Assembly: GCA_002352205.1 (NCBI GenBank)
Contig: DEHZ01000013.1
Coordinates: 62,001 to 126,000 of the forward strand
DNA from: Flavobacterium sp. UBA2787
GTDB lineage: Bacteria > Bacteroidota > Bacteroidia > Flavobacteriales > Flavobacteriaceae
Length of the DNA stretch: 64,000 nt
Direction: 5' to 3'
The translations under genes and the position numbers were made by a program. Shown piece after piece: positions 17,785 through 26,651 of this stretch. The notes below the pieces were generated by a model, which saw only the letters and a program-made list of their open reading frames with translations, was not told the origin of the DNA and made no database searches. Position 1 is the first letter of the stretch; every line of letters starts with the position of its first letter.

Positions 17785-20700
17785 ATGAAAATTATTACAA
17801 TTTCAAGTTGTTTTCGAGCTGTTAAAACAGTAACGATGAACAACATTTTTTATCTTCTATGCCTATTTGCCTTTTTATTTGGACAAAATGCAATTGGTCA
17901 AACTGTTTTGATTAATCCTTCTGCAGAAGGAGGATTTGAAAATGGCTCAACTTTTGAAGCCAACGGATGGACTCCAGTTGGAGATGTTACAAACACATGG
18001 ACTGTTGGGTCAGCCCCAGGATGGTTTACTGGTTCTGCAGGAGCTTATGTCTCAAATGACACAGGGACTTCATGGGCTTATACAAATAACGCCATCAGTC
18101 GTGCTTCATTCTACAGAGATGTTGCTTTTCCGGCAGGGTCTGAATCAATCACATTAAATTTTGATTGGAGAGCCAATGGAAATGATGGTAATTGGGATAA
18201 TTTACTAGTATATGTCATGGATACTTCAATTGTTCCTTCTAATGTTGGGCCAACAACAACCAATACTACCACAACAGGATGGCCAGGTTATACAAATGGA
18301 ACAACAGGTTATTTTTTATTACAACGCAATGGTACATCTGTGCCAACTGAAACAACAAATGTAAATTATACTTTTAGTGCTGCACAAATTGCTTATGTTG
18401 CCGGTTCAACTAAACGTTTAGTTTTTGTTTGGAAAAATGATGGTTCAGGAGGTGCAAATCCACCTGCTGCAGTAGATAATATATCACTTTCAGCTCTAGT
18501 ACCAACTTGTACAGTGCCTTTAAATCTTTCTACAAACTCTTTAACATTTAATTCAGTAAATTTAGAATGGAATGAACCAGTTTCTGGATCAATTGGATTT
18601 GAATATGAATTAAGAACAAGCGGAGCACCGGAAAGTGGAGCAACCGGACTTGTGTCAAACGGAAACTTAGCTGATGGAGTTTTAACTACTGATTTTCAAA
18701 CATTGACAGAAAATACAAACTATACTTTTTATTTGAGATCAAATTGTGGTGGTGAATTCAGTAGTTGGATTTCAGTATCTTTCTTAACAGGATATTGTGT
18801 TCCTTCATCAACATCTGCTTTATCCTATATTAATAATTTTTCAACAACAGGAGGATCAACAAATATCTCTAATCTAGGTTCTGGATATACAACCGGAGGT
18901 TATCAAGATAATTATGACACAGCAACTGTTAGTCAATATGAAACCGGAATAGTTAACTTTTCTACAGCAATTGTTGGTGGAACAGTAGGAACTAGTATTT
19001 GGGTAGATTGGAACAATGATTTAGTTTTTGATAACGCAACAGAACGAGTTTTTGTAACAACAGCTTTTGGTGGAAATCAATCAGGTAGCTTTGAAATTCC
19101 TGCAGGAACGCAATTAGGCGATTACAGAATGCGAGTTAGAATTGATTTTAATGCAATCGCTCCAGATGCATGTGCGAGCACAAATACAAGAACTGAAGCA
19201 GAAGATTATAAACTAACCGTAATTGAAACACCAAGTTGTTTACCACCGTCTAATGTTACAGCAGAAGCAAATTCGCCATTTACTGCAACTATAAATTGGG
19301 CAGCTTCCATCACAGAACCAAGTGAAGGTTACCAATACTATTACTCAACAGAAAACACAGCTCCTTTAGCTGGAACAACTCCTTCCGGAGAAGTTGGTGC
19401 CGGAATCTTAAATGCTGAAATTGATGAGTTAGAGTCTAGTACAACTTATTTTGTTTGGGTTAGATCGAACTGTGGTTCTGATACCTTTAGCGATTGGACA
19501 TCCGATTCTGTTAGTTTTAAAACAGAATGTAATCCACCGGTAATCACAGAAACTACTCCCGGATCAGTTTGTGGTCAAGGAACAGTAGATTTGTCTGCAA
19601 CGGCAAGTGCAGGCACAATTAAATGGTATAATGCAGAAATAGGAGGCGAATTATTAGCAACCGGTGGAACATTTACAACACCAACTATTACTGAAACTAC
19701 TTCTTTTTGGGTAGAAAGTGCAACAGGTTCAACAGAATCTGCTGGAAAACCGGCTCCACCGGCATCGGCTACAGGAACTTCTATTGCAAATTGGGGAATT
19801 GTTTTCAATGCAACAGATGATGTTGACTTACAGTCAGTTTCAGTTTATTCAACTGCAGCAGGTACATTGAACATTAAAGTAACTGATTCAAATTTAGTAG
19901 AATTATATTCAACAGGAAATATTAATATTACTGCCGGAGGTACAACAACTCCTAATGTAGTTCCGCTTAACTTTACAGTACCTGCTGGAACAGGGTATAG
20001 AATTTTAGTTAAAGCATTCTCTGGTGTAAACTTAATAAGGGATTCAACCACTTTATCTTTTCCTTATGTAGGATCCGATGGTGTTGTTAGTGTTACCTCT
20101 TCAGAATGGGGCGGAACTACTACCGGAACGTATTACTATTTTTATGATGTAAAATATTCTACAGGTTGTGCTTCTGAAAGAACAGAAGTTATTGCAACAG
20201 TTACAACCGCTCCTGATTTTTCATTAAGTTCAGACAATTTAGCAATTTGTCCGGGAGAAACTTCTGAAGCTTTAATCATCGAAATAGGAGATGAAGACTA
20301 TGATACATATGTTTGGTCTCCATCAGCAAACGTAACTGGCGACGGTCAAAACGGATGGGTATTTAATCCTTCTGAAACAACAATCTATACATTAACTGCT
20401 TCTCAATCTGCAGGAGCATTGTGTGAAACAACTACAGAATTAACAGTAACTGTTAATCCGGAACCGGTTATTACTGTTAGTGATGATACCAGTATTTGTG
20501 CAGGAGAATCATCAACATTATCCGCAACTTTATTAGAAACGGTTGTTTTGGGAACAGATACAACATTAACTTCTGCAACAACTCAACCAACAGCATTCTG
20601 TAATCGTTGGGATCAGTATTGGAATCAAACCATTTACACTGCAGCAGAGCTTCAAGCAGCTGGGTTTTCAGCCGGATCAATTAATGCAATAACCTATGAA

Positions 20701-21723
20701 ATTACAACAATTGGTTCAGGAACAAATGTTACAAACTTTTCAATAAGAATTGGAACCACAACCGAAACAACTGTGTCATCTTTTGCAACTTCAGGTTTTA
20801 CAACTGTTTATGGTCCTGCAACGTATGAACATGCGATTGGCTTAAACACCATCACGTTTGATACACCTTATGTTTGGGACGGAGTTTCAAACATAATTAT
20901 CGATGTTAGACAAGATGGAGCTGATTCAACAAATAACGCAATTACCTATTACACCGCTACAGCACAACCAATGACAATTTCGGCAATAACATCTACAGAT
21001 TCTGCAGTAACAACATTGCAAGATTTAGTATCTGCTGCATCTGTAACACCATCCACTTCATTACAAAGATTAAACGTTGTTTTTGATGTTACAGGAGATG
21101 CTTCTGCCATAGAATGGTTATGGACACCGGGTAACTTGACAACAAGTTCAATCGATGTTACACCAACTCAAACTACAACTTATACCGTTAGAGCAACCAA
21201 TACAACAACCGGATGTTTTACAGAAGAAATAGTTGAAGTTACAGTTAACACAGTAGCAGCTCCAACCGGAAATGCATTTCAAACACTTTCAGAAGGTCAA
21301 ACCCTTGCTGATCTTGTAGTAAACGGAGAAAACTTAACGTGGTATTCAGACGATAATCTACAAAACGAAATCCCATCAACCACAGTTGCAGAAGATAATA
21401 CAACGTATTTTGTAACGCAAACCGTGGGCGAATGTACTAGCGAAGCTCTTGCAATTACAGTAGAAGTAACGCTAAGCACAGGCGATTTCAACCTAGTTTC
21501 GTTAAAAGCATATCCAAACCCAACAAGCGATTTCGTAACCGTTTCATACAGTAATGACATCACAAATGTTTCCGTAATCAATATGTTAGGTCAAACGCTT
21601 ATGACAAAAAATGTGAATGCAAACACAACACAAATTGATATGACATCACTTCCAGCCGGAAATTACTTCATAAAAGTAACCGTTGAAGGAGCTGTAAAAA
21701 CAATCAAAATTGTGAAAAACTAA
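17785..21723 (+). CDS. Large secreted T9SS protein with FN3, GEVED and Ig-like domains
   Basis: Up to 1312 residues. After a signal peptide (hydrophobic IFYLLCLFAFLFGQ, cleavage after AIGQ) comes a carbohydrate-binding-like beta domain with FDWRANGNDGNWDN. A fibronectin type III-like domain follows near 242-330. A GEVED domain at about 345-490 has IWVDWNNDLVFDN and RTEAEDYKL. A second FN3 and several Ig-like domains come next, for example GTIKWYNAEIGGELLATGG. A T9SS type A sorting domain starts at AYPNPTSDFVTV near 1243. It is likely displayed on the cell surface for adhesion or polymer binding. The start could instead be the ATG at 17836. I keep 17785 because it supplies a positively charged n-region. 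Confidence 0.82.
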   Translation: MKIITISSCFRAVKTVTMNNIFYLLCLFAFLFGQNAIGQTVLINPSAEGGFENGSTFEANGWTPVGDVTNTWTVGSAPGWFTGSAGAYVSNDTGTSWAYTNNAISRASFYRDVAFPAGSESITLNFDWRANGNDGNWDNLLVYVMDTSIVPSNVGPTTTNTTTTGWPGYTNGTTGYFLLQRNGTSVPTETTNVNYTFSAAQIAYVAGSTKRLVFVWKNDGSGGANPPAAVDNISLSALVPTCTVPLNLSTNSLTFNSVNLEWNEPVSGSIGFEYELRTSGAPESGATGLVSNGNLADGVLTTDFQTLTENTNYTFYLRSNCGGEFSSWISVSFLTGYCVPSSTSALSYINNFSTTGGSTNISNLGSGYTTGGYQDNYDTATVSQYETGIVNFSTAIVGGTVGTSIWVDWNNDLVFDNATERVFVTTAFGGNQSGSFEIPAGTQLGDYRMRVRIDFNAIAPDACASTNTRTEAEDYKLTVIETPSCLPPSNVTAEANSPFTATINWAASITEPSEGYQYYYSTENTAPLAGTTPSGEVGAGILNAEIDELESSTTYFVWVRSNCGSDTFSDWTSDSVSFKTECNPPVITETTPGSVCGQGTVDLSATASAGTIKWYNAEIGGELLATGGTFTTPTITETTSFWVESATGSTESAGKPAPPASATGTSIANWGIVFNATDDVDLQSVSVYSTAAGTLNIKVTDSNLVELYSTGNINITAGGTTTPNVVPLNFTVPAGTGYRILVKAFSGVNLIRDSTTLSFPYVGSDGVVSVTSSEWGGTTTGTYYYFYDVKYSTGCASERTEVIATVTTAPDFSLSSDNLAICPGETSEALIIEIGDEDYDTYVWSPSANVTGDGQNGWVFNPSETTIYTLTASQSAGALCETTTELTVTVNPEPVITVSDDTSICAGESSTLSATLLETVVLGTDTTLTSATTQPTAFCNRWDQYWNQTIYTAAELQAAGFSAGSINAITYEITTIGSGTNVTNFSIRIGTTTETTVSSFATSGFTTVYGPATYEHAIGLNTITFDTPYVWDGVSNIIIDVRQDGADSTNNAITYYTATAQPMTISAITSTDSAVTTLQDLVSAASVTPSTSLQRLNVVFDVTGDASAIEWLWTPGNLTTSSIDVTPTQTTTYTVRATNTTTGCFTEEIVEVTVNTVAAPTGNAFQTLSEGQTLADLVVNGENLTWYSDDNLQNEIPSTTVAEDNTTYFVTQTVGECTSEALAITVEVTLSTGDFNLVSLKAYPNPTSDFVTVSYSNDITNVSVINMLGQTLMTKNVNANTTQIDMTSLPAGNYFIKVTVEGAVKTIKIVKN

Positions 21724-21743
21724 TTCCACATTTCAATGCACAC

Positions 21744-21770
21744 AAAAGCCACCGCGAGGTGGCTTTTTTT
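21744..21770 (+). terminator. Rho-independent terminator after the T9SS protein gene
   Basis: AAAAGCCACC, loop GCGA, GGTGGCTTTT, then more T residues: a strong 10-bp stem. Confidence 0.85.
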
Positions 21771-21799
21771 ATACAATAAACCGAAACTAATTTTAATTT

Positions 21800-21901
21800 G
21801 GGCGTTCCCCTCCGCAAGCTACGGGTCAGGCTTTTCGTTACAAGTCCTCGTTCGTCGTGCCTCCTCTCTGTGGGCTTTCCACTTCAATCCTTAACGCGGG
21901 G
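21800..21901. repeat. GC-rich intergenic element of dispersed-repeat type
   Basis: About 100 nt strikingly richer in GC than its surroundings, running from GGGCGTTCCCCTCCGCAAGC to CACTTCAATCCTTAACGCGG. Sequences with these ends (GGGCGT...; ...CAATCCCTAACGC) are, to my knowledge, scattered in many copies through Flavobacterium genomes. It contains no open frame of note. It may be transcribed as a structured RNA, with the Rfam Flavo-1 family a candidate to test, but that match was not checked. Confidence 0.5.
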
Positions 21902-21962
21902 AAGTGCTAAGAAGAAAATCAGTGATAATAAATAATTTCAAAGTTAAATTTAGAAGTTGATT

Positions 21963-22913
21963 TTAGTCAAAATTTATACATTCATCCCTAACTATAACAC
22001 CGTAGCTTCTTAATTCTTTTTTTAATGTTATCCATTTTTTATCAGATAGTGTGGCACCAGGATAAAGATTTGATTTAAAGTCGTGAGTAATTACCCTTAA
22101 ACAGTTTGGCATTTTACCTTCACATTCAAATACTACTTCTTTGATGTTGTCTAGAAAATATATTTTTTCTTTCCATGGCAAGTTTGTGTTTTTAATTATC
22201 AAGAATTTTTTTGAAACCCCATAATAATGCATTAACCATGAACTAAAATAAAACCAAAATACTGCAAATAATCCAAATAACATATATCCGTTGAAGTTTT
22301 CATCTTGTTTTACAAAAAGCAAACCATATGATAAAGGAATCAAAAATCCCCAAAGCATTAAACCTCTAAAACTAAAAATTTGATTGCCACTATAAAAATT
22401 GAAAGATTCAAAACGTTCAATATTTTTTTTAATTTCTTGTGGTTTTTCTAATTTATAAATTTCTTTTTTCAAATAGACACTGTTTAGATAGTCTTTAATT
22501 TTCCATAAATTAGTATACATATCATCATACAAGAAAATTTCTTCTTCGTTTTTTAATAATATATAACAACCTTCCATTGGAAAAGTCAAAATATATTTGA
22601 ATGGCATTTTACCAGTCAAATCAATGTATTTAATATCTTGAAAGTTTATTGTTTTTTTATTTATTTGGATTTTTTTATCAAATACTTTTACAAATGGAGC
22701 ATTTTTATGGTATTTAAAAATTGTGTAAAAAGATAGTATTATAACTGCTATTCCAAAAATTAACATAAATAGTAATTTGTACTCAAATCCTTTTTCTTCA
22801 ATTTCATCAAAAAATGTTTTGATCATAAATGTCCCTAGTAGGGAAAAGAATAAAAAGCCAAAATATGTGGCAAAGTAAAATTTTAAAATATTTCTTTTAG
22901 TTTCTATTATCAT
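21963..22913 (-). CDS. Membrane protein of unknown function with PH-like cytosolic parts
   Basis: A 316-residue protein with two pairs of membrane helices (about 11-35 and 45-66; about 185-203 and 211-230). Each pair is followed by a soluble beta-rich segment (VKVFDKKIQINKKTINFQDIKYIDL; KKFLIIKNTNLPWKEKIYFLDNIKEVVFE). This duplicated helix-pair plus sheet layout resembles bacterial PH-like membrane proteins. I do not recognise a named family. It sits 30 nt downstream of the M3 peptidase gene on the same strand and could be co-transcribed. Its codon use looks more AT-rich than its neighbours. Confidence 0.7.
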   Translation of the reverse strand: MIIETKRNILKFYFATYFGFLFFSLLGTFMIKTFFDEIEEKGFEYKLLFMLIFGIAVIILSFYTIFKYHKNAPFVKVFDKKIQINKKTINFQDIKYIDLTGKMPFKYILTFPMEGCYILLKNEEEIFLYDDMYTNLWKIKDYLNSVYLKKEIYKLEKPQEIKKNIERFESFNFYSGNQIFSFRGLMLWGFLIPLSYGLLFVKQDENFNGYMLFGLFAVFWFYFSSWLMHYYGVSKKFLIIKNTNLPWKEKIYFLDNIKEVVFECEGKMPNCLRVITHDFKSNLYPGATLSDKKWITLKKELRSYGVIVRDECINFD

Positions 22914-22943
22914 AGATAATTTTTTTATTAAAATACTTTTAAA

Positions 22944-24965
22944 TTAATTTACCAACCCCGCTCTCTTCAACAATGCCTCCACTTTCGGTTCCTGACCTCT
23001 AAATTTTTTATACAATTCCATCGGTAATTCTGTTCCCCCTTTTGATAGAACGTTGTCTTTAAATTTTGTGGCAACTTCTTGATTAAAAATCCCTTTTTCC
23101 TGAAAATAAGCAAACGCATCGGCATCCAAAACTTCCGCCCATTTATAACTGTAATAACCAGACGAATAGCCACCTTGAAAAATATGCGAAAAAGACGTAC
23201 TCATGCAATTTTCTTCCACATCCGGATACAAAGAAGTTCCTTCAAATGCGGCTTTTTCAAATGCTTTTACATCAGCAATCGTTTGTACTTTGGCGTGATA
23301 GGCAATGTCCAACAACCCAAAACTCAACTGACGCATCGTCGCCATTCCTTCCAAGAAACTCGCACTTTCCTTGATTTTTTCCACATACTGTTGCGGAATC
23401 ACTTCGTCCGTTAAATAATGCTTCGCAAACAAAGCCAACGCTTCCGGTTCGTAGCACCAGTTTTCCATCACTTGACTTGGTAATTCCACAAAATCCCAAT
23501 ACACCGAAGTTCCCGATAAACTCGGATACGTCGTGTTCGCCAACATACCGTGCAACGCGTGACCGAATTCGTGAAACAATGTCGTCACTTCATTAAAGGT
23601 TAGGAGGGAAGGTTTAGTTTCTGACGGTGGCGTAAAATTACACACAATCGAAACGTGCGGTCTTTCGTTCACACCATTTCTACTATATTGCGGTTTAAAA
23701 GATGTCATCCAAGCACCATTTCGTTTTCCTTTTCTTGGAAAAAAATCAGCATAGAAAACAGCAACTAATTCATCTTGAAAATCCAACACTTCAAAAGTTT
23801 GCACATCGTTGTGGTATGTATCGATATCAAAAACTTCTTTAAACCTAATTCCGAATAATTTTTCAGCAATCGTAAAAGCTCCGTTCAACACATTTTCCAA
23901 TTTGAAATAGGGTTTCAACAATTCATCATCCAAACTAAATAATTTCTGTTTTAATTTTTCAGAATAATACGCTCCATCCCATTTTTCTAACTGATCGATT
24001 CTATCAATTTCCTTCGCAAAAGCCGTCAATTCAGCAAATTCTTTTTGAGCGGCAGGTTTGGCTTTTTCCAACAAATCATTCAAAAATGATTTCACTTTTT
24101 CCGGATTTTGAGCCATTCGTTCTTCCAAAACAAAATGCGAATGCGATTCATAACCCAATAAATTAGCTCTTTTATGACGTAATTCTACAATTCGTTTTAC
24201 ATTTTCTTTGTTGTCAAATTCATTATTTTGAAAGGCTTTTTTTCCGGCAGCAATGGCGATTTCTTTTCGCAATTCACGGTTTTCAACATACGTCACAAAC
24301 GGCAAATAACTCGGAAAATCCAACGTGAAAACCCATCCTTCCATTCCTTTCGATTTGGCTAAACTTGCCGCCATTTCTTTCGTCCCATCAGGCAAACCTT
24401 TTAAATCAGCTTCGTTGGTAATGTGCAATTGATAATTGTTGGTTTCGGCTAAAACATTTTCGCCATACGTCAATTTTAATTTGGCTAATTCAGTGTCAAT
24501 TTCACGTAATTTCAGTTTATCTTCTTCCGAAAGTAATGCTCCATTTCGTGAAAAACCTTTGAATTTTTTATCTAACAAAGTTGCTTGTTCAGTCGTTAAA
24601 GTCAATCTGTCTTTTTGATCATAAACAGCTTTTACACGTTTGAACAAATCTTCATTCAACGAAATATCATTGCTAAAAGCGGTTAATAAAGGCGAAACGT
24701 CTTGAGCAATTTTTTGCATTTCATCACACGTTTCAGCCGAATTTAAATTAAAAAATATCGACGATAATCGATCTAACGCTTCACCTGAAAAATCTAATCT
24801 TTCAATCGTATTTTCAAAAGTTGGCGTTTCAGAATTGTTGATGATTTCGTCAACTTCTGCCTTTGCTTTTGCAATCGTTTTTTCAAAAGCCGGTTTGTAA
24901 TTTTCTAATTTTATTTGTGAAAAAGGTGCGGTGTTGTGTTTGGTTTGAAATACTTCGGTCAACAT
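22944..24965 (-). CDS. M3 family metallopeptidase (oligopeptidase A / peptidyl-dipeptidase type)
   Basis: A 673-residue zinc peptidase of family M3. The HExxH motif is HEFGH at residues 465-469, followed by ALHGML, and the third zinc ligand region downstream is FVELPSQVMENW. Length and the RHKRANLLGY and MAQNPEKV segments match the oligopeptidase A/Dcp branch. These cytoplasmic enzymes degrade short peptides, including those left by proteases and signal-peptide remnants. No signal peptide is present. A promoter with TTG, a 20-nt spacer and TACTTTTG lies just upstream of the start. Confidence 0.95.
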   Translation of the reverse strand: MLTEVFQTKHNTAPFSQIKLENYKPAFEKTIAKAKAEVDEIINNSETPTFENTIERLDFSGEALDRLSSIFFNLNSAETCDEMQKIAQDVSPLLTAFSNDISLNEDLFKRVKAVYDQKDRLTLTTEQATLLDKKFKGFSRNGALLSEEDKLKLREIDTELAKLKLTYGENVLAETNNYQLHITNEADLKGLPDGTKEMAASLAKSKGMEGWVFTLDFPSYLPFVTYVENRELRKEIAIAAGKKAFQNNEFDNKENVKRIVELRHKRANLLGYESHSHFVLEERMAQNPEKVKSFLNDLLEKAKPAAQKEFAELTAFAKEIDRIDQLEKWDGAYYSEKLKQKLFSLDDELLKPYFKLENVLNGAFTIAEKLFGIRFKEVFDIDTYHNDVQTFEVLDFQDELVAVFYADFFPRKGKRNGAWMTSFKPQYSRNGVNERPHVSIVCNFTPPSETKPSLLTFNEVTTLFHEFGHALHGMLANTTYPSLSGTSVYWDFVELPSQVMENWCYEPEALALFAKHYLTDEVIPQQYVEKIKESASFLEGMATMRQLSFGLLDIAYHAKVQTIADVKAFEKAAFEGTSLYPDVEENCMSTSFSHIFQGGYSSGYYSYKWAEVLDADAFAYFQEKGIFNQEVATKFKDNVLSKGGTELPMELYKKFRGQEPKVEALLKRAGLVN

Positions 24966-24985
24966 AAGTTCAATTTTTTATTTTT

Positions 24986-25016
24986 CAAAAGTACGGATTT
25001 CGATACGTTTTATCAA
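24986..25016 (-). promoter_or_regulatory. Promoter of the M3 peptidase gene
   Basis: On the minus strand TTG (25014-25016), a 20-nt spacer and TACTTTTG (24986-24993) fit the Bacteroidota consensus. The leader is about 15 nt. Confidence 0.55.
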
Positions 25017-25097
25017 TCGATGAATTAGGGTTTATTTTAGAATAATTAGCTTTCCTCATTAAATTTCACTACCTTTTCAATTAATTGAATTTAAAAA

Positions 25098-25775
25098 ATG
25101 AAATACAACGTCACGATTAATAGCATTTTGAATGTAAATGAAATTCCGGAATACTGGAACGAACAAGATTATTTAAAATTATTGGAAATATTTAATTTTC
25201 CAAACCCTCAAACAATTGCAAAAGAAAACCTTTTGGAATATTTGAAAATGGCCATCACCGATGAAGAACCAACCGATGCGGCGGTTATTTTATTGACTTA
25301 TAAATTAAGCGAGGAATTAAACGAAGGTCAGATTTCCCAAATTTCAAACGATATGCTTTTGGATAAAGTTTGTGAAGAATATCCTGAAATTGATTTGCAC
25401 GAACCTTTATTTCACATCAATCAATTATTGTATCTAGCTTACAACGGAAAATTTCCGAATGCAACGGCTACGATTTTAAACTGTGAGATTATCGCTGATA
25501 ATGAAGACGATAAAAGCGATTTAGGTAACGAACAAATCCTGAAAATTCTAGCTCAAGGTTTAGGCGAAAGTGCGTTGTTAAAACGTTTATTTCCCGAACA
25601 ACTTTCAGGTAACAAACCTTTTCCGGAAGCCAATGATATTGTGTGGGGATTGGAATCATTAGGTTCAAACCAATACAAATTAATCACTTCGGAATATTGG
25701 CTTTCTAAATCCGACTTTGATAAAGGAGAATACCAAGCCGATATCGTTTTTGAAGAAGAACTGGAGGAGGAATAG
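25098..25775 (+). CDS. Conserved-looking soluble protein of unknown function
   Basis: A 225-residue acidic protein without signal peptide or membrane segments, ending in the acidic tail FEEELEEE. No catalytic motif is seen and I do not recognise the family. It starts with MKYNVTINSILNVNEIPEYW at the only plausible ATG. It is divergent from the M3 peptidase gene, with 132 nt between them, and ends at a strong terminator, so it is probably monocistronic. Confidence 0.75.
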   Translation: MKYNVTINSILNVNEIPEYWNEQDYLKLLEIFNFPNPQTIAKENLLEYLKMAITDEEPTDAAVILLTYKLSEELNEGQISQISNDMLLDKVCEEYPEIDLHEPLFHINQLLYLAYNGKFPNATATILNCEIIADNEDDKSDLGNEQILKILAQGLGESALLKRLFPEQLSGNKPFPEANDIVWGLESLGSNQYKLITSEYWLSKSDFDKGEYQADIVFEEELEEE

Positions 25776-25800
25776 ATTTTATTCAAAATATATTTTAAAA

Positions 25801-25833
25801 AAAACGGACAAATTACGAATTGTCCGTTTTTTT
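25801..25833. terminator. Bidirectional terminator hairpin
   Basis: AAAACGGACAA (25801-25811) pairs with TTGTCCGTTTT (25820-25830), flanked by A and T runs. It serves the plus gene and probably the convergent minus gene at 25863. Confidence 0.8.
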
Positions 25834-25862
25834 ATGTTTTAATAAATTAGTAGTGATATTAT

Positions 25863-26096
25863 CTAACTAAAATATTTTGAATAGCGGTTTTTAGTTTCTT
25901 CCATCCCCATATTATGAGCAATTCCTTCGTTCTTTTCAAGAGAAATAAGAGCTTCATCAATAGCCGATTTTTGTTTTTCGGCCAAAGTAGATTTTGATTG
26001 AATTAAATGAATAATTTCTTCAATCAATGCAGGGTTTTCAAGATCTAAGATAACCTTTGCCAATTCTATTTTTGAAGTTTTAATATCCATATTCAT
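25863..26096 (-). CDS. Orphan antitoxin-like small protein
   Basis: About 77 residues from ATG 26096 (MNMDIKTSK); 26090 is an alternative. The sequence KIELAKVILDLENPALIEEI then KQKSAIDEALISLEKNEGI and a C-terminal ETKNRYSKYF follows the layout of the short antitoxins that pair with RelE/ParE toxins in Bacteroidota. These have an N-terminal helical DNA-binding part and a C-terminal toxin-wrapping tail. No toxin gene follows: the next gene downstream is convergent, behind a terminator. A TATCTTTG -7 box (26103-26110) sits directly upstream. The antitoxin assignment rests on pattern only. Confidence 0.55.
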   Translation of the reverse strand: MNMDIKTSKIELAKVILDLENPALIEEIIHLIQSKSTLAEKQKSAIDEALISLEKNEGIAHNMGMEETKNRYSKYFS

Positions 26097-26102
26097 TTTT
26101 AT

Positions 26103-26110
26103 CAAAGATA
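26103..26110 (-). promoter_or_regulatory. -7 box for the antitoxin-like gene
   Basis: TATCTTTG on the minus strand lies between the purE stop codon and the small gene. It suggests separate transcription from purE. Confidence 0.45.
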
Positions 26111-26111
26111 A

Positions 26112-26597
26112 TTATTTTTTCAATCCTTCCGAAGCTTTTAAAACTGCATCTTTCAAACTTTCTTTATAAAAAATAATTTTATCCAGCACACATTTATCGT
26201 GACTTCCAATAATTTGTGCAGCTAAAATTCCGGCATTTTTGGCTCCGTTCAAAGCGACAGTCGCTACCGGAACACCGCCCGGCATTTGCAAAATCGACAA
26301 AACGGAATCCCAACCATCAATTGAATTACTTGATTTCACCGGAACGCCAATCACAGGCAACGGCGACATCGAAGCAACCATTCCCGGTAAATGTGCAGCA
26401 CCACCGGCTCCGGCAATAATGACCGAAATGCCACGCGTGTGAGCATTTTTACTAAAATCAAACAATTTTTCCGGTGTTCGGTGTGCCGAAACGATATCGA
26501 CTTCTGTTTCTATGTCAAATCCTTTTAAGATGTCGATGGCTTCCTGCATGACCGGTATGTCGGAGATGGAACCCATGATGATGGCTACTTTGCTCAT
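26112..26597 (-). CDS. purE: 5-(carboxyamino)imidazole ribonucleotide mutase
   Basis: A 161-residue class I PurE, which converts N5-CAIR to CAIR in de novo purine synthesis. Motifs are MGSISD at residues 9-14 (the GSxSD substrate loop), SAHRTPE at about 38-44, and GAGGAAHLPGMVA at about 63-75. It lies 54 nt downstream of purK on the same strand, the usual pairing, since PurK makes the N5-CAIR that PurE consumes. The gap contains CAGTAATCAG and TTGAAACATTAAACTTGAAAC word repeats. Confidence 0.96.
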   Translation of the reverse strand: MSKVAIIMGSISDIPVMQEAIDILKGFDIETEVDIVSAHRTPEKLFDFSKNAHTRGISVIIAGAGGAAHLPGMVASMSPLPVIGVPVKSSNSIDGWDSVLSILQMPGGVPVATVALNGAKNAGILAAQIIGSHDKCVLDKIIFYKESLKDAVLKASEGLKK

Positions 26598-26651
26598 TGG
26601 TTTTTTTGTTTCAAGTTTAATGTTTCAAGTTAATTTGGTCTTTAAAACTGA

